A DNA stretch of 64,000 nucleotides, from assembly GCA_945643635.1 (NCBI GenBank), contig CALZFC010000032.1, positions 589,501-653,500 on the forward strand, read 5' to 3'. This document shows positions 45,230-58,084 of the stretch, piece after piece. Every line of letters begins with the position of its first letter. Positions within the stretch are counted from its first letter, which is position 1. The DNA is from Allodiplogaster sudhausi. Lineage: Eukaryota; Nematoda; Chromadorea; Rhabditida; Diplogasteridae. The notes under the pieces were generated by a model. It did no database searches and was not told where the DNA came from. It was given only the letters and a program-made list of their open reading frames with translations. The position numbers and the translations under genes were made by a program.

Positions 45230-46400
45230 GGCAAGCAACCGATTGTGTTCAGCGAAGGCCACTGAAATGAAGCAATCATGTTATTCCTGCCTGCCCCCTC
45301 ATTAATGATGGAAATATTTTAAGATGATTTAGGATAATTTTTTTACTTATTGAGAAAGGAACGGGAGCGATGATACAGCTTCCGTGAAAAAGGGATAATG
45401 GAAGAATGGGAAAGAAGAAGGATAAGGAAAAAGTGAAAATGAAAAGTGAAAGTGAGAGGGGGAGAAGGGAAGGGAAAGTGAGAGGGAGGGAGGAGATGAG
45501 AGGGAAAGTGAGAGGGAGGAGGTTGGAAAGTAACCTCAGCAGCTGCAGATTTCTTCCCGAGATCCCTCGAGGAGAACAAAAGGAAGTTGACGAGCAAATG
45601 AACAAATCCTTCGCTTTTATACTGCACAAGATGCACTTTCAAAGCACCCATTTTTTTTTCGCATAATGAAGTTAGGAACAAGAAAACTTTAATTTTTCGT
45701 GACATTGTGAACTAAAACTTAGGGTCAAAACTTCCAGGTAATCAGCAATCATCCCAGAAACCTCATAATGACCTTATTATTTCGTAAATTTGGCCTGCAA
45801 ATTTTCTTTATAACTTTTGCTTTGCAAATTTTCTTCTTTTTTTCATATTTTCATCATTCTTCCACTGCGAACTCGGTCGGCTTCCTTCCCACTTTTTTAC
45901 TATCCATTGATCCAAGAACGGATTAAAATTGAAAATATTTCCAGTTCATAGTTCTTGTATCACATGATTTTTAATGGGACCAGAAAAATAATATAGAAAG
46001 TGTTAATGGACCGAATTGCAAAAACAGTTTTGTTTTTTCTGTTTTTTTTTGTGCCAATTTTCCTACCTTTTTTGAGCGATATCACTGCTTGATGAGTGTA
46101 AAATTTATAAATTGGTGCCAAAATGTTATGTTTAACTTCAAGAAACCGTTTTTCCATGAAAAGTTTAAAATGTTCGTGGAATATATGTTTGTATATATTG
46201 AAAGTAAAGAGTTTCCTGGCACACATTTCAATGTTTCGAGGGTTTGGCAACAAGAAATGTCTATTAGAGCTTTCAGTGATGAGCGTAATCTTCCCTGAAA
46301 CCACATTATGACATTTTATTTTTCAAATTCAAATTTTTTTTACATTGCAAATTCTATGGTCACATTTTGCTCTGTGAATTTTGAAAACGGACAATCTCCA
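45040..46400. repeat. segmental tandem duplication, copy 1
   Basis: About 1.3 kb, highly similar to 46920-48250 (offset about 1.88 kb). It includes the signal exon, a GA-like GAGAGGGAGGGAGGAGATGA block, a promoter-like stretch, local repeat unit L and the GTTTAACTTCAAGAAACCGT segment. Confidence 0.85.
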
Positions 46401-46790
46401 ACTGTAATCATTGTCGTCTTTTGAAGAAAAAATTCGATGTGAGGGGATAAATCAGGAGACGGATGCTATGAAAAGCTAATAACTTCAATGTCTCATCATG
46501 CCCTGATATTTTTCAACTTTGCTTAAAATTTGTGTTTAAACCCCCTTTTATTTTCAATGACTTCGTATATCTTTCAACACATGAAATGTTTTCTCACGCA
46601 TCACATACATTTCATTTCTGTGTGTACGCTAGCAGCAAAAGTGTTTTGCTGTCGCCTTGCCTTATTAGGTGGCCGAATAAGATGTATTTATGTATATTTC
46701 TTCTACTTGCATGCATGATCTTTTATTCAACGTTGTGGTATAAGGAGAAGCCTTCGGGTGCTGGCCGTCTGCTTCTCCTTCTCCTTGTCT

Positions 46791-47108
46791 TCACTTCTTC
46801 TCAAGGGGCGTGCAGCATCCGGAATCGCACCAGTCGCAGTCGAACATGTCGCATTTGGAGCAGTCGGGCTGGCCTTTCGCGGACGCCATGAAGGCGGCAT
46901 CATGTCGACGGAATTTAGGACTGAAAAGGAAATTACCAAAGTAATAACCTTGGTACTAAAGTAACTTTAGTAGTAAAGTAACTAAATGTTCTAACATGTC
47001 GTAATTGGGTGGAACTTTGATGCCGTTCTATTTGGAAGAACTGAACAAGACGCCATGGAGAAGGCCAAGCTGAAGCAAGAGAAGGAAGAGAAGGCGGAGA
47101 GAAGGCAT
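46791..47108 (-). pseudogene. 12-Cys family copy I: chimeric, with nonsense codon
   Basis: The signal exon (47108) is a near copy of that of copy H (MPSLRLLFLLLLQLGLLHGV) but reads SSSK then TAG at 47028-47030, where H has AACCAG. The last exon 46920-46791 begins in phase 2 and encodes AAFMASAKGQPDCSKC, FDCDWC and DSGCC, which resembles copy F rather than H. The 3' flank (GTTGAATAAAAGATCATGCA) is also F/B-like. Thus an H-type first exon was placed upstream of an F-type last exon by the segmental duplication, and the product is then interrupted. Confidence 0.6.
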
Positions 47109-48250
47109 GGCAAGCAACCGACTGTGTTCAGCGAAGGCCACTGAAATGATGCAATCATGTTATTCCTGCCTGCCCAATCATTAACGATGGAAATGTTTTA
47201 AGATGATTAGGATAATTTTTTACTTATATAGAAAGGAGCGGAAGAGATGATACAGCTTCCGTGAAAAAGGGATATTGGAAGAATGGGAAAGAAGAAGGAT
47301 AAGGAGAAAGGGAAAATGAAAAGTGAAAGTGAGAGGGGAGAAGGGAAGGGAAAGTGAGAGGGAGGGAGGAGATGAGAGGTAAAGTGAGAGGGAGGAGGTT
47401 GGAAAGTAACCTCAGCAGCAGACGATTTCTTCCGGAGATCCCTCGAGGAGAACAAAAGGAAGTTGACGAGTAAATGAACAAATTCTTCCCTTTTATACTG
47501 CCCAAGATGCACTTTCAAAGCACCTATTGTTTCGCATAATGAAGTTAGAAAAACGAAAACTTTAATTTTTCGTGACATTGTGAACTAAAACTTAGGGTCA
47601 AAACTTCCAGGTAATCAGCAATCATCCCAGAAACCTCATAATGACCTTATTATTTCGTAAATTTGGCCTGCAAATTTTCTTTATAACTTTTGCTTTGCAA
47701 ATTTTCTTCTTTTTTTTCATATTTTCATCATTCTTCCACTGCGAGCTCGGTCGGCTTCCTTCAAACTTTTTTACTATCCATTGATCTCAGAACGGAATAA
47801 AATTGAAAATATTTCCAGTTCTTAGTTCTTGTATCACATGATTTTTAATGTGACCAAATAAATACTATAGAAAGCGTTAATATATGGAGTTGCAAAGGCA
47901 GTTTCACTTTTCTGTTATTTTGTGCCAATTTTTCTTCCTTTTTTTGAGCGATATCACTGCTTGCTGAGTGCAAAATTTATAAATTGGTGCCAAAATGTCG
48001 TGTTTAACTTCAAGAAACCGTTTTTCCATGAAAAGGTTAAAATGTTCGTGGAATATATGTATATATTGAAAGTGAACAGTTTCCTAACACAAATTACAAT
48101 GTTTCGTTGGTTTCGCAACAACAAATTTCGGATGGAACTTTCAGTTGATTAGCTGTAGTCCCTGAAGCTGCATTGTGACATTTTACATTGCAAATTCTAT
48201 GGTCACATTTTGCTTTGTGAATTTTGAATGCAAATGTAAAATTGTTAAAA
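46920..48250. repeat. segmental tandem duplication, copy 2
   Basis: Partner of 45040-46400. Similarity starts at the acceptor of the copy I last exon and runs past the GTTTAACTTCAAGAAACCGT segment at 48001. Confidence 0.85.
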
Positions 48251-48533
48251 TTTGCGAGGCAATATTTGCTTTTATTTTGCAAACCCCTCAGATTTTATAG
48301 TTTTATAGTGTAATTTTGCATTTTCTAATATAATTTTAAATAATGTAATTTATTTCTGTTTATGCTTCGCACCACTTGTCTGCATTGAAAAATCGCTGTT
48401 GATCTAATGAATATACATATAATATGCTTGGACATGAATAAGAACGTTTATGTGGAAGGCACGCACACGCACACACAAAGAACATTGTCTTAGACAATCA
48501 TTGTCTTGAAGTCATTGTCTTGAGAATTGTCTT
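48251..48533. other. AT-rich spacer
   Basis: Contains ACACACGCAC and repeated CATTGTCTTGA words next to the inverted repeat. No gene is seen. Confidence 0.6.
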
Positions 48534-49354
48534 ACCAGGGAATGGTCAGAAACCCTTTAAACCAAAATTAATAGTTTTTCGTCCATCGTTAAAAGAGGTC
48601 ATAAAAAGATGCGGAATCGAAAAATAAACAGCTAAATCGATATACGCAAAAAGATAAAACCCTTTAAAGTTTCATAAAAGTTTTGCTGCTAGTGAAATAG
48701 CGATCTTAAAAACTGTTTTAAGATTTTTAACAACGAGTTGTGGCCTAGTGGATAGTGAGCGGGGCTGAAAATTTTTGGGCGCGAGTTCGATACCCCTTCG
48801 GTACAACATTTTTTCCCTTTTTGTATAAGAGCATTTTCGAGTGTTTAATGAACATCATTTGCTCTTCTAGCATTATCAGAAAGATAATGCACTTTGCAAA
48901 TGAAACCATTCTTTAAATTTAAATTATCCGAATGTATGCGTATTTGTACATTCGGATAATATGTATGTATGTATGTACTATATATTCTTGTTTTTTTTTT
49001 AAATTCAAACTTTTAAAAAAGTAAAAAAAAGTTCTACATTATCAACACTCGAAAATGCTCTTATACAAAAAGGAAAAAAAGTTGTACTGAAGGGGTATCG
49101 AACTCGCGCTAAAAAATTTTCAGCCCCGCTCACTATCCACTAGGCCACAACTCGTTCTTAAAAATCTTAAAACAGTTTTTAAGATCGCTATTTCACTAGC
49201 AGCAAAACTTTTATGAAACTTTAAAGGGTTTTAACTTTTTGCGTATATCGATTTAGCTGTTTATTTTTCGATTCCGCATCTTTTTATGACCTCCTTTAAC
49301 GATGGACGAAAAACTATTAATTTTGGTTTCCAGGGTTTCTGACCATTCCCTGGT
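48534..49354. mobile_element. long inverted-repeat element with tRNA-like arms
   Basis: Arms of about 315 bp (48534-48847 and about 49036-49354) are nearly exact reverse complements around a 190-bp spacer. The outer ends are ACCAGGGAATGGTCAGAAAC and its complement. Each arm contains a tRNA-like segment: GTTGTGGCCTAGTGGATAGT (box A) and GCGAGTTCGATACCCC (box B), left at 48734-48812 and right at 49090-49158. It could be a foldback transposon built from a tRNA-derived SINE, or two SINEs in opposite orientation. The transcript would form a long hairpin. Confidence 0.75.
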
Positions 49355-49828
49355 TAGACAAAATTGTAATGCTAAACATACATACATACAGAATAATTCG
49401 GATAACATTAGAATACCAAACATCCAAGCACCTGGAAAGCATATATTACTAATATATTACTAAAATATGCTTTTTTCAGTCTGGGCCAAGTGCACACTCC
49501 AAGACGAAAGTTTATTCTCTTCATCAATCGAAATTAGAAAAAAAAGGAATATTTCGGGAGCTTTTATATTTTTCTAGAACATTTATACTTATTCATAGGT
49601 ATTCATGACTTATCTTTCTCAGTTAACATTTTTTTTATTAAAAATTATGATGCCAAAACGGGTGCTCGGTAGTGAATTTCTTCAGTAATAAACCTTTTAA
49701 TTAATAGGTAGAATCCATTACAAGACGAAGGCTACAGTATGCCAGTAGATCATTACGGGATGTCGACGCAGTTACAGTATGCCGGGAGATCGTCGTTACG
49801 GGACCGAGATGCCTTTCAAACGCGACGC
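49355..49828. other. spacer downstream of the CARD gene
   Basis: AT-rich, with short words such as CAGTATGCC repeated near 49736-49780. No gene is seen. Confidence 0.55.
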
Positions 49829-50476
49829 TCAGGCACACGTCGCCTGCATGGCGAGCAGCTGCTTGGCGACGGGCGCTTGGCCATTACGGATGAGCGCGTC
49901 GGTCATCGGGCCGACCCAGTGATTCTTCGTCTTAAGCAACTCGATCAGCGCGTCTACTTGCTCGGCGCGGCTCTCCTAAAAAAATCACGTTTGAATTCGC
50001 GCCTTTTTGTATGACCCCAAAAACTCACGTTTGAATTCGCGCCTTTTTGCCTGACCCCAGCAACTCACGTTTGAGTTCGCGCCTTTTTGCCTGACCCCAG
50101 CAACTCACGTTTGAATTCGCGCCTTTTTGCCTGACCCCAGCAACTCACGTTTGAATTCGCGCCTTTTTGCCTGACTCCAAAATCACGTTTGAATTCACAG
50201 CTAGTGAATGCCCTCCGATTTGGCCTTTTTGCCTGAAGCCTTTAATGATTTATTTATCTACTTTATTCGTTTTTTGCTTATTTGGCTCGCCTTTTAAATA
50301 AGTAACGGTACTAAGGTAAATGTTTTATTTGAATTTAATTCTTCCCGCCAGTCACCTTGGAATAGACCGTGCGCATCTCGTGTGCCATGAGGACGCGGCG
50401 AGCGACCAGGATTGGCACGATGTCCTAGAGAGCGGAGAGGAGAGCGTGAGAGGGACAGTGGAAGAGACGGAGATTA

Positions 50477-50520
<44 letters not shown>

Positions 50521-50655
50521 AGGAGGATAAAGAGAGAACACGAGAGAGAAAGAGAGCAAGAGAGAGAGAGAGAGAGAGATTTGGCGAGACAGAGAAAGAG
50601 AAAAAGAGAAAAAACAGAGAAAGAGAGAGAGAAATAGAGACAGAGAGAGAGTGAA

Positions 50656-50703
<48 letters not shown>

Positions 50704-50828
50704 CGAACCTTTGGATTGAGTCCAGTGAGCGTCTCTCGGATGCGATCGAGATTGTCCGCGGCGACCGCGCGCATGTCTGCGAGTGAGCGAGACGACGGCA
50801 ATGGTGGTGCCGTGACGCCGGTGGCCAT
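49829..50828 (-). CDS. CARD-only protein
   Basis: Exons 50828-50709, 50424-50356 and 49975-49829 join in phase 0 to 111 aa. After a 16-residue N-terminus the product is six short helices in CARD order: ADNLDRIRETLTGLNPKDIV, then PILVARRVLMAHEMRTVYSK, then RAEQVDALIELLKTKNHWVG, then MTDALIRNGQAPVAKQLL. These match the CARD pattern in CED-3, CED-4 and caspase adaptors (R-x-x-L at helix 1, D-x-L-x-x-x-x-V-L, A-L-I-x-L-L, A-L-x-x-x-G-x-x-x-L-A). No caspase or NB-ARC part follows; the stop comes 5 residues later. It would be a homotypic adaptor or decoy in apoptosis or immune signalling. Intron 1 holds GA repeats, intron 2 a 40-bp tandem array. Domain call by eye. Confidence 0.7.
49983..50190. repeat. 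40-bp tandem repeat in CARD gene intron 2
   Basis: About five units of AACTCACGTTTGAATTCGCG plus CCTTTTTGCCTGACCCCAGC. A related motif (GAATTCACGCC, GGCGCCTTTTT) occurs near 11555-11590. Confidence 0.9.
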
Positions 50829-52033
50829 TTTGGTAGTTATTTAAATCTGTATTTAAAAAAAAACTAATTTAGAATTCGCGCGCTTTTCCTTGAATTTCAA
50901 AAGCGTCCACGCGAATACGACGATATTCAGAAGAAGAAAAAAACATTCAATACTCTTTTTTAAAGGATCTGGATTACTGTACTTGTTTATGTCCCTGGAC
51001 TACCACTTGACTTTTTTTTAGTAAGTTTAGAATATTGCTTCTAATTTATGGCAAAGTCGTTAAAAGAATTAATTAATTGAAGAGAGCAAAGGCGAATGAC
51101 TCTCAAACATTAGGGATGAATTAATTTGAAAAGAAGGAGAACGTGAAATGAAACGCGCACGAGGAATACGAGAACGGAAGTAACGGGCGCATGCGTATGC
51201 GTCCGTATTTGTAATTGCATTATCTACGTCTGCTATATGCTGAAGCCGGCGGGTCTAGGTTGTCGGAAATGTACAAGTGAAGAGAAAGAGAGAGAGAGAG
51301 AGAGTGGATAAACGAGGGAGGAGCGTGAGATTGAAATGGGAGATAGTAAGAGAGTGATAGAAGAGAGTCTCCGAAAGGTTATATTGTCACCCATGCGGGT
51401 TGGATAACAATGGAAAAAAAACAAAAGTACCGAACCTGTTTTGCTGTTTTATACTGAAATTTTGAAAACATTATCATAGCTTTTGCCAACAGAGTGGAAA
51501 CATTCTGTTACCTGAAAAAAAAATTTTTTTTACAGTTTATGCCAACGATATAAAAGACTGATATCGCGAGAATACATTTGCAGAGACAAGGAAAAGTTGA
51601 AGGGGGTAGGGGGGGGAGGGAGCTAATGGACAAGGAAGGAGATTGCTAGATTGCTGTGTACGAGAGAAGCAGAGGAAGAGAGGAGGGGGGGGGGGGGAGA
51701 GGAGGGCAAAGATCTTTCTTTGGTCCTCTTCCCCCTCTGGCTCTGCTACATACATACTTCCTGAATCTCTGCTGCCTTGGGTGGGAGGGGGGGGGGCATC
51801 CCGATGTTTATCCCCAATCGGATTACATATGGCTGGGCACGGACACGATGGCTCTCTGTGGGCAAGTGGACATTCCATGTCTCGAGAGCTGAGCCAGCAG
51901 ATAGCATATTCAATGCACTCCGGGAGAGAGAGATAGATAGAAGAGAGGGCAGACAGAAAGAAAGCGAGAGAGATACAGATTGAGAGAGATTGTAAGACAG
52001 GGAAGGAGTGGGAGAGAGAGAAAGGGGGGAGAG

Positions 52034-52072
<39 letters not shown>

Positions 52073-52311
52073 CGGAGAGAGAGAGAGAGAAAGAGAGTAA
52101 GGGAGGAATCCCAGACAGCTAGAGAATGCCCTCCGATTCGGTCGCGCGCACTACAACTGCATAAATATGCTGTGCACATGATGGCAAAAAGTGGTGGAAG
52201 GAGGGAGAAAAAAAGAGAGCGACAACATTGTCTGCCGCACACATCTCTACACAATAGTAGCAGCGGTTTGAATTGTGTGCCGTGCTGAAAGGGAGGGATG
52301 AAGAGAGGAGA

Positions 52312-52342
<31 letters not shown>

Positions 52343-55041
52343 TGACAGACGGAGAAAGGGAGACTGACTGAGAGAACCAGAGAGTGTGTGTGTGTGTGAG
52401 AAAGAAAAAGAGGGAGAGAGAAATAATGAGAGAAACAAACGCAGAGAGAGAGAGAGAAATCCGAGAAGACGAAAGAATAAAAGAGCACGAAAGAATAGCC
52501 TAGCTCCCCGAGGTGCCGTGCCATTTTTGGTGATGCTGGTGGAGGAGGTCTTGTGAAAAGTGGTGCCAATTGCCGTAAGAGCCGCTTTTCTCTTCTCTAG
52601 ACACGACACGAAATAGGCTGCTATGATGTACATATGTAGTATAGCGAGAAAATTTTACTTCCAGAACGATTAACTCTGGAAACTTTTTTTGCCACCCTCA
52701 GCTACTCATAAAAATAATATTGAATTTAGAAAATGTATTTTCAAACTGCATCAATCTTAGCATGATAAATAAAATATCTTGAAGAGAAGATTAAGATGAG
52801 GAGCATTTGAATTTGTTTTCTTTTTCTATTTTCTCGTTCGGTAAGCTTCAGTCAAAGTAATCCGTTCAATTATAAGCTGTCGAATGCAGATGATATCCAA
52901 AGAATCCACGCCACTTCTACAGCTGTGTGCTATTTCGTTTACGCTCAACACGCACCGTCGAGGTGGACAACAAACTCCTCAACCTTCTCCCGTAGGCTGT
53001 TATGATGTTTTCCACGATTGCCCCAGAGGGGAAAGGGTAGGAGGGGAGGGGGTGAAGGAGAGAAGACAAGCTTTATGTGACCATCATTAGCTATTAATCT
53101 TTTTTTTCTTTTTTTTTCTAACCATAAGATTTATGGCCCGGAATGTGGCCAAAATACCCATTTGAAATATAGCTTTATTTTTTATTATTTTGTTAAACAA
53201 TTTCTTGTTTCCAAAAACGAACACGGAAATAGATTTCTGAGGGAAGCTTATAGGAGGAACTATTTTGTGCGCCTTGAAACAAGATTAAAGACCGAGATGA
53301 TGCGCTTAAAGATGTTGTGTTCTTTCTCCTTCTGTCTTTCTCTCTTTCTTTCTCTCCTTTTCTCTTTTCCTTTCTCTCGTTTTCTCTTTCTCTCTCTCTC
53401 ACACTCTCTCTCTTTTTCTCTCTTTTTCTCTCTCCTCTCCCTCTCTCTCTCTCCCTTTCTCTCCCCGACATGACATGCAACCATGGAAAACAAGGAGCTG
53501 CCAGAAGAAAGTTTTGCAAAAAGAAGAGGGTGGAGAAAATGTAAGAGACCAGACAGCGATAAGTTAGATTTTTGTTAGCGCGAATTTAAAAGAGTGAATT
53601 GTTGGACTCCTTTATAAAGGCTTGCAAAAAAGGAGAATATGAGCAAAGATTGCAAGCTGTTGCAAGAAGCAAAGAAGGTGAAGGGAGGGCGGAAGAGGGG
53701 AACGGCTTCTCTTGGAACATCTGCCGCTGCAGCAGACACATTAGCATGAAAGATGAAAGAAGGCAAGAGCGTGCGAACGACGAAAGCACACTGCCCCCTC
53801 TGGCAATGAACACAGGCATGTCACGACCAGTTAAGCAGGCAGTGTCTTGGAGTCAAGGAGGAGAGGAGGCTTATGAGGGAAGAGAGAGAAAGATAGAGAG
53901 GGGAGAGAGCGAAAGAGAGAAAGAGAGAGGGAGAGAGAGGGAGAGGAAGAGAGAGTCAGGGAAAGAGTGAAAAAAGAGAGAGAACGACCATCAAATAGGA
54001 AATGGGAACTCTCTCTCTTTCTTCATTACTTTCAGCCATTGAACTTATAAACATTTCATCGCCAGGATATCTTTTTATTCTTCTGTCTCTTTCTAATTAA
54101 ACCTACTGCGTTCAGCAGAAGGAATCTATCTATGTTTGGCTATACCTTTGCACACATTTTGTTAGTACATCTTCTCGCTGACACTATTACTTATATTGTC
54201 TCGTAGGAATTGAGAGCGAGAGTGCGAGGGAGAAAGAGTGAGAGAGAGAGATAGAGAAAGAGAGAGAGGGAGAGAGAGAAAGGAAGAGGGAGAGAGAGAG
54301 AGAGGAAGAAAGGAAAGGGAGAGAGAAAGAGAGATAGAGATAAACGAGAGAGAGAGAGAGTGTGTAAGATAATGAAAGAGAGGAAGATCTTCTTTCCGTG
54401 AATGTGGAACCTATTCTCTTGCAATACATGCTATGTAAATACATATGTATTACGTGTACTGTGGTAGGTGGAAGATGTGGGCGAGGAAAATGGAAATAAG
54501 AGACAGAGTCAGTATGTGGTGCATATGCCTGGCAGCAAGAGGAAGCAGGACTCTCTCTCTCTCTCTCTCTCTCTCTCCTTCTATCTCTCTCTCTTTCTTT
54601 CATGCTTTCTCTTACTCTCTTCTCTTTTTCTCTATCTCTTCTCTCGATATCTCTTTTTATCTCTCATCTCGGTGTCTCAATTTCTCTCGCTCCCTCGCTT
54701 GTAATAGCATGTACTAAAATCGAGTCGAGCAGGCACTTTAAAAATACAAAGAACGCGGAGAATACAGGAGACGACAGGAGAGAGGGAGAGAGAGAGAGGG
54801 AGGAGAAGTAGAGAGAGTTTAAAAAACAGGGAGAAAAGAGAAAGAGAGAGAGAGAGAGATTGGGAGAGAGAGATAGAGAGAGAGAGAGATTGGGAGAGAG
54901 AGAGAGATTGCAGATGCTGATAAACAAGGAAAAGCTTGAACAGCTGCGCCAGCGGATACGACGCACAAGTCCATATCTCCTTTGTCTCATTGTCTGACAC
55001 ACACGTCCGTGAATTCGAGATCGTGAGGATGAGAGAGAGCG

Positions 55042-55090
<49 letters not shown>

Positions 55091-55354
55091 ATGAGAAAGA
55101 AAGAGAGAGCGAGAGAGAGAGAGAAAAAGCGAGAGAGACAGAGAGAGAGAAAAAGACAGAGAGAGAAAGAGGAGGGAAAGAGAGGAAACGCTCCACTGCC
55201 GAGGTGGAGTGAGTTTTTGTATAAACATTTTTGGCCTGAGGCAGAATAAGCCTTAGATGCCTTCCTGAAGACGCCTCTGCTCTCCTCGGAGGCGGTCTGG
55301 AGAATACAGCCGACTGCGAAAAAAGGGGGGAGGGCGGGTGATTGAAAGGAAAGG

Positions 55355-55392
<38 letters not shown>

Positions 55393-56064
55393 ATGAGTAA
55401 GAGAAAGGGGGGAGAGAGAGAAAGGAGAGAGAGAGAGCAGAGATATGCGAGGTAATAGAGAAGGCGAACAAAGGGATAAAGACCGAGTGGAAAGGCTGAA
55501 TATTAAAAGTTTGCATTAAAAATCTCTGTATTCGGTAGGTCTACGTGCATTTTTGGAATAGGGCCAAACTTAAAATTTTTTAACAGATCGTTCTTTCAGA
55601 TCTTACAGAATCAACGGTGAGGTGGTTTTTGAAGAAGAAAAAATTTATTTCTTTGAAACAAATTTTTCCTTAGACACAAGGCTGCTTTCCGATATAAAGA
55701 AGTTAGAAAGAATTTGAAAGACAAAACAGAAATAAAAGTATGCCAAACTAGAAACAAACAAAATAGAAAAAAAAACAGAAGATTATAGCAGACTGAAGTT
55801 CAGGAGAAAATGATAAGTGGACGGAAAAGAAAACGAAATGATGAATGATGAGGAACTCGAAGGAAGGTAAAGAATTTGGAAATGCCTCGAAGAAGCTCAA
55901 GAATGTCCTGGAATTGCAGAGAAGGTTGGGCGTCTGAAGGAAATGAAGAAATAAGGGCAGGAGTGAGTTTTCAGGAGACTATATAATTTTTGGCAAAAAT
56001 GGGGAGGGGTCTAACAGCAAAAGAGAGGCAGAGAGAGAGAAGCGAGAGAGAGAGAGAGAGGAAC

Positions 56065-56109
<45 letters not shown>

Positions 56110-56664
56110 GAGATAGAGAGAAATGGTGAGAGAGTAGGAAATGAAAGGAACAGAATAATGACAGAAAGCAATAAAGTGAGGGAAGGGATGAGAGAACGCT
56201 AATATCCGTTCTTTACTGCAAGCGTCCAGAAATCGTTGCAATGCATCGCGTAATAGTGAGTGAAGAAGAGTGTCTGGTTAGTTTATATCCAGAGGCCCAA
56301 GGTGGTCGATTGGTCTAGGTAGGCGTTTTTACACTACGGACGGGGCGGTTTACTATCCAAATTGTTTTTCTCCTCGATAAAACTACCAGTCCGCAAGGAT
56401 GGAATGGATGAAGTTATGTGATGAACGTCGAAGGATAGAGAGAGAGGGAGAGGGAAGGAACGAGATTGAGAGAGAGAGCGAGAGAGAAAGAGCGAGAGAG
56501 AGAGCGAGAGAGAGAGAGAGGAGAGAGAAGAGTGAGAGAAAGAGATACTTCAGGGAACCAAAATGCTAATAAGCCCTTGGATGCAAGCTATTCGGCAGCC
56601 GGTGAGGAGTATCTCTTGGAGTGAGTGAGTGATCTGAGGCTGTAATGATGGAGAACCACCGGTC

Positions 56665-56705
<41 letters not shown>

Positions 56706-56792
56706 GTTTGGGAGTGGGCACTTGGGATATGAGAATGGAGGAGCGGTTGTTGCGTAGTTTTCTCTCTCTTTCTCTGTATCTCTATTGCTTTG

Positions 56793-56836
<44 letters not shown>

Positions 56837-57499
56837 TCAAGCCCTCCCTTTTCGCTTTCAATATCTTTATATTTTGCTCTCTCTCTCCCTCTCTCGATTT
56901 CTCTCTTGCTCTATTTTGCACTCCATTCTTGACCCTCCACACTTATCAACTTCGGTCCCTTTTCATCTTTGCTCATCCACTACTCTATCTACTGACTACT
57001 TAATGCATGCGTCTTCTTTACTTCTCTCTCCCTCAATTTTTTTTCTCTTCGTATTTCCTCTTCCTCTCTTTCTCTCTGTCTGTCTCTCTATCCCTCTCTC
57101 TCTCACATTCTTCTATCTCTCCTCTCGCTCGAGCTCATCATCAGAGAAAACTCATTGTTTTTATAGGCTTCTCCTTGTTCTCTGTGCTCTTCCTGCTCTC
57201 TCTCTCTCACTCACTCTCACTCTCTCTGTCACTCTCTCTCTCTCTGATTCTCTTACCTACCCTCTCTCCTTTTCTCTCTCATCGGAATTGAAATGCACAT
57301 TCCATTCTGTCGTACGACGTACAATCATAAACAGCTGATTCTTCTAGAAGGATGAAGACCAAGGGGGAGAGAGAGAGCGACAGAAAGTGAGAGAGTGAGA
57401 GAGAGAGCGCGAGAGAGAGCGAGAGAGAGAGAGAGAGAGAGAGCGAAAAAGATAAGTACATTGTAGTGGCCGACAAGGGGACAGCGGTGCGCGATAAAC
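50829..57499. repeat. GA/CT repeat sea with candidate exon islands
   Basis: Mostly GA tracts (for example 51285-51303, 52040-52095, 54840-54905, 55040-55080, 56465-56520) and some CT. AT-rich unique stretches at 50880-51240, 52620-52890 and 55520-55980 show nothing I recognise. Islands that read as protein include 53482-53539 (+, ATG to donor gtaaga), 54473-54520 (+), 54909-54998 (+, from acceptor gcag: MLINKEKLEQLRQRIRRTSP to TGA) and 55253-55320 (-, FRSRLYSPDRLRGEQRRLQE to stop). Confidence 0.7.
53599..53880 (+). other. candidate coding region, unknown
   Basis: A frame of about 95 codons of balanced composition (MLDSFIKACKKGEYEQRLQA; CRCSRHISMKDERRQERAND) continues into GA repeat. It is longer than most islands here, but no splice site or domain supports it. 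Confidence 0.3.
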
Positions 57500-57618
57500 A
57501 TGGAAGGAGATCCCGAAAGTGGGGTAGAGCTTTTCCTTTGTCAGGCTCAAGTTGTAAGCAAAACAAAATTGAGTGTTAGCTTACGAAAGAGAAAGAGAGT
57601 GGATGATAGAGAAAGGGC

Positions 57619-57662
<44 letters not shown>

Positions 57663-58000
57663 AGAACGTCACGCCGGAAGACAAGCTGCAGACAAGAAAA
57701 AGGCGCTCCTTGCAGCAGCCGGCCTCTGGGGCATTGCAGAAAGATGACCTAGCAAGGCAGCCGTTCCAAAGCAAGCCGTATTTTTCATTGCTTTGTCTGC
57801 TTCTCTTTCTCTCTCTCTCTCTTTTTCTCTCTCTCTCTCTTTATTTCTCACTCTCTCTCTATCACTCCTCTCTCCTCATTCCCTCGCTCTCCTCTCTTTC
57901 TTTCTGCGTTCCCACTGATTGTCGGTCTTCCTCTCATTGTTCTCCTGATCCATCACTTCTCTTTTGTCTCTCTTGTCCATCCAGCTCTCTCTCTCCCCTG

Positions 58001-58032
<32 letters not shown>

Positions 58033-58047
58033 GCTCTTCCGCTCTCC

Positions 58048-58084
<37 letters not shown>

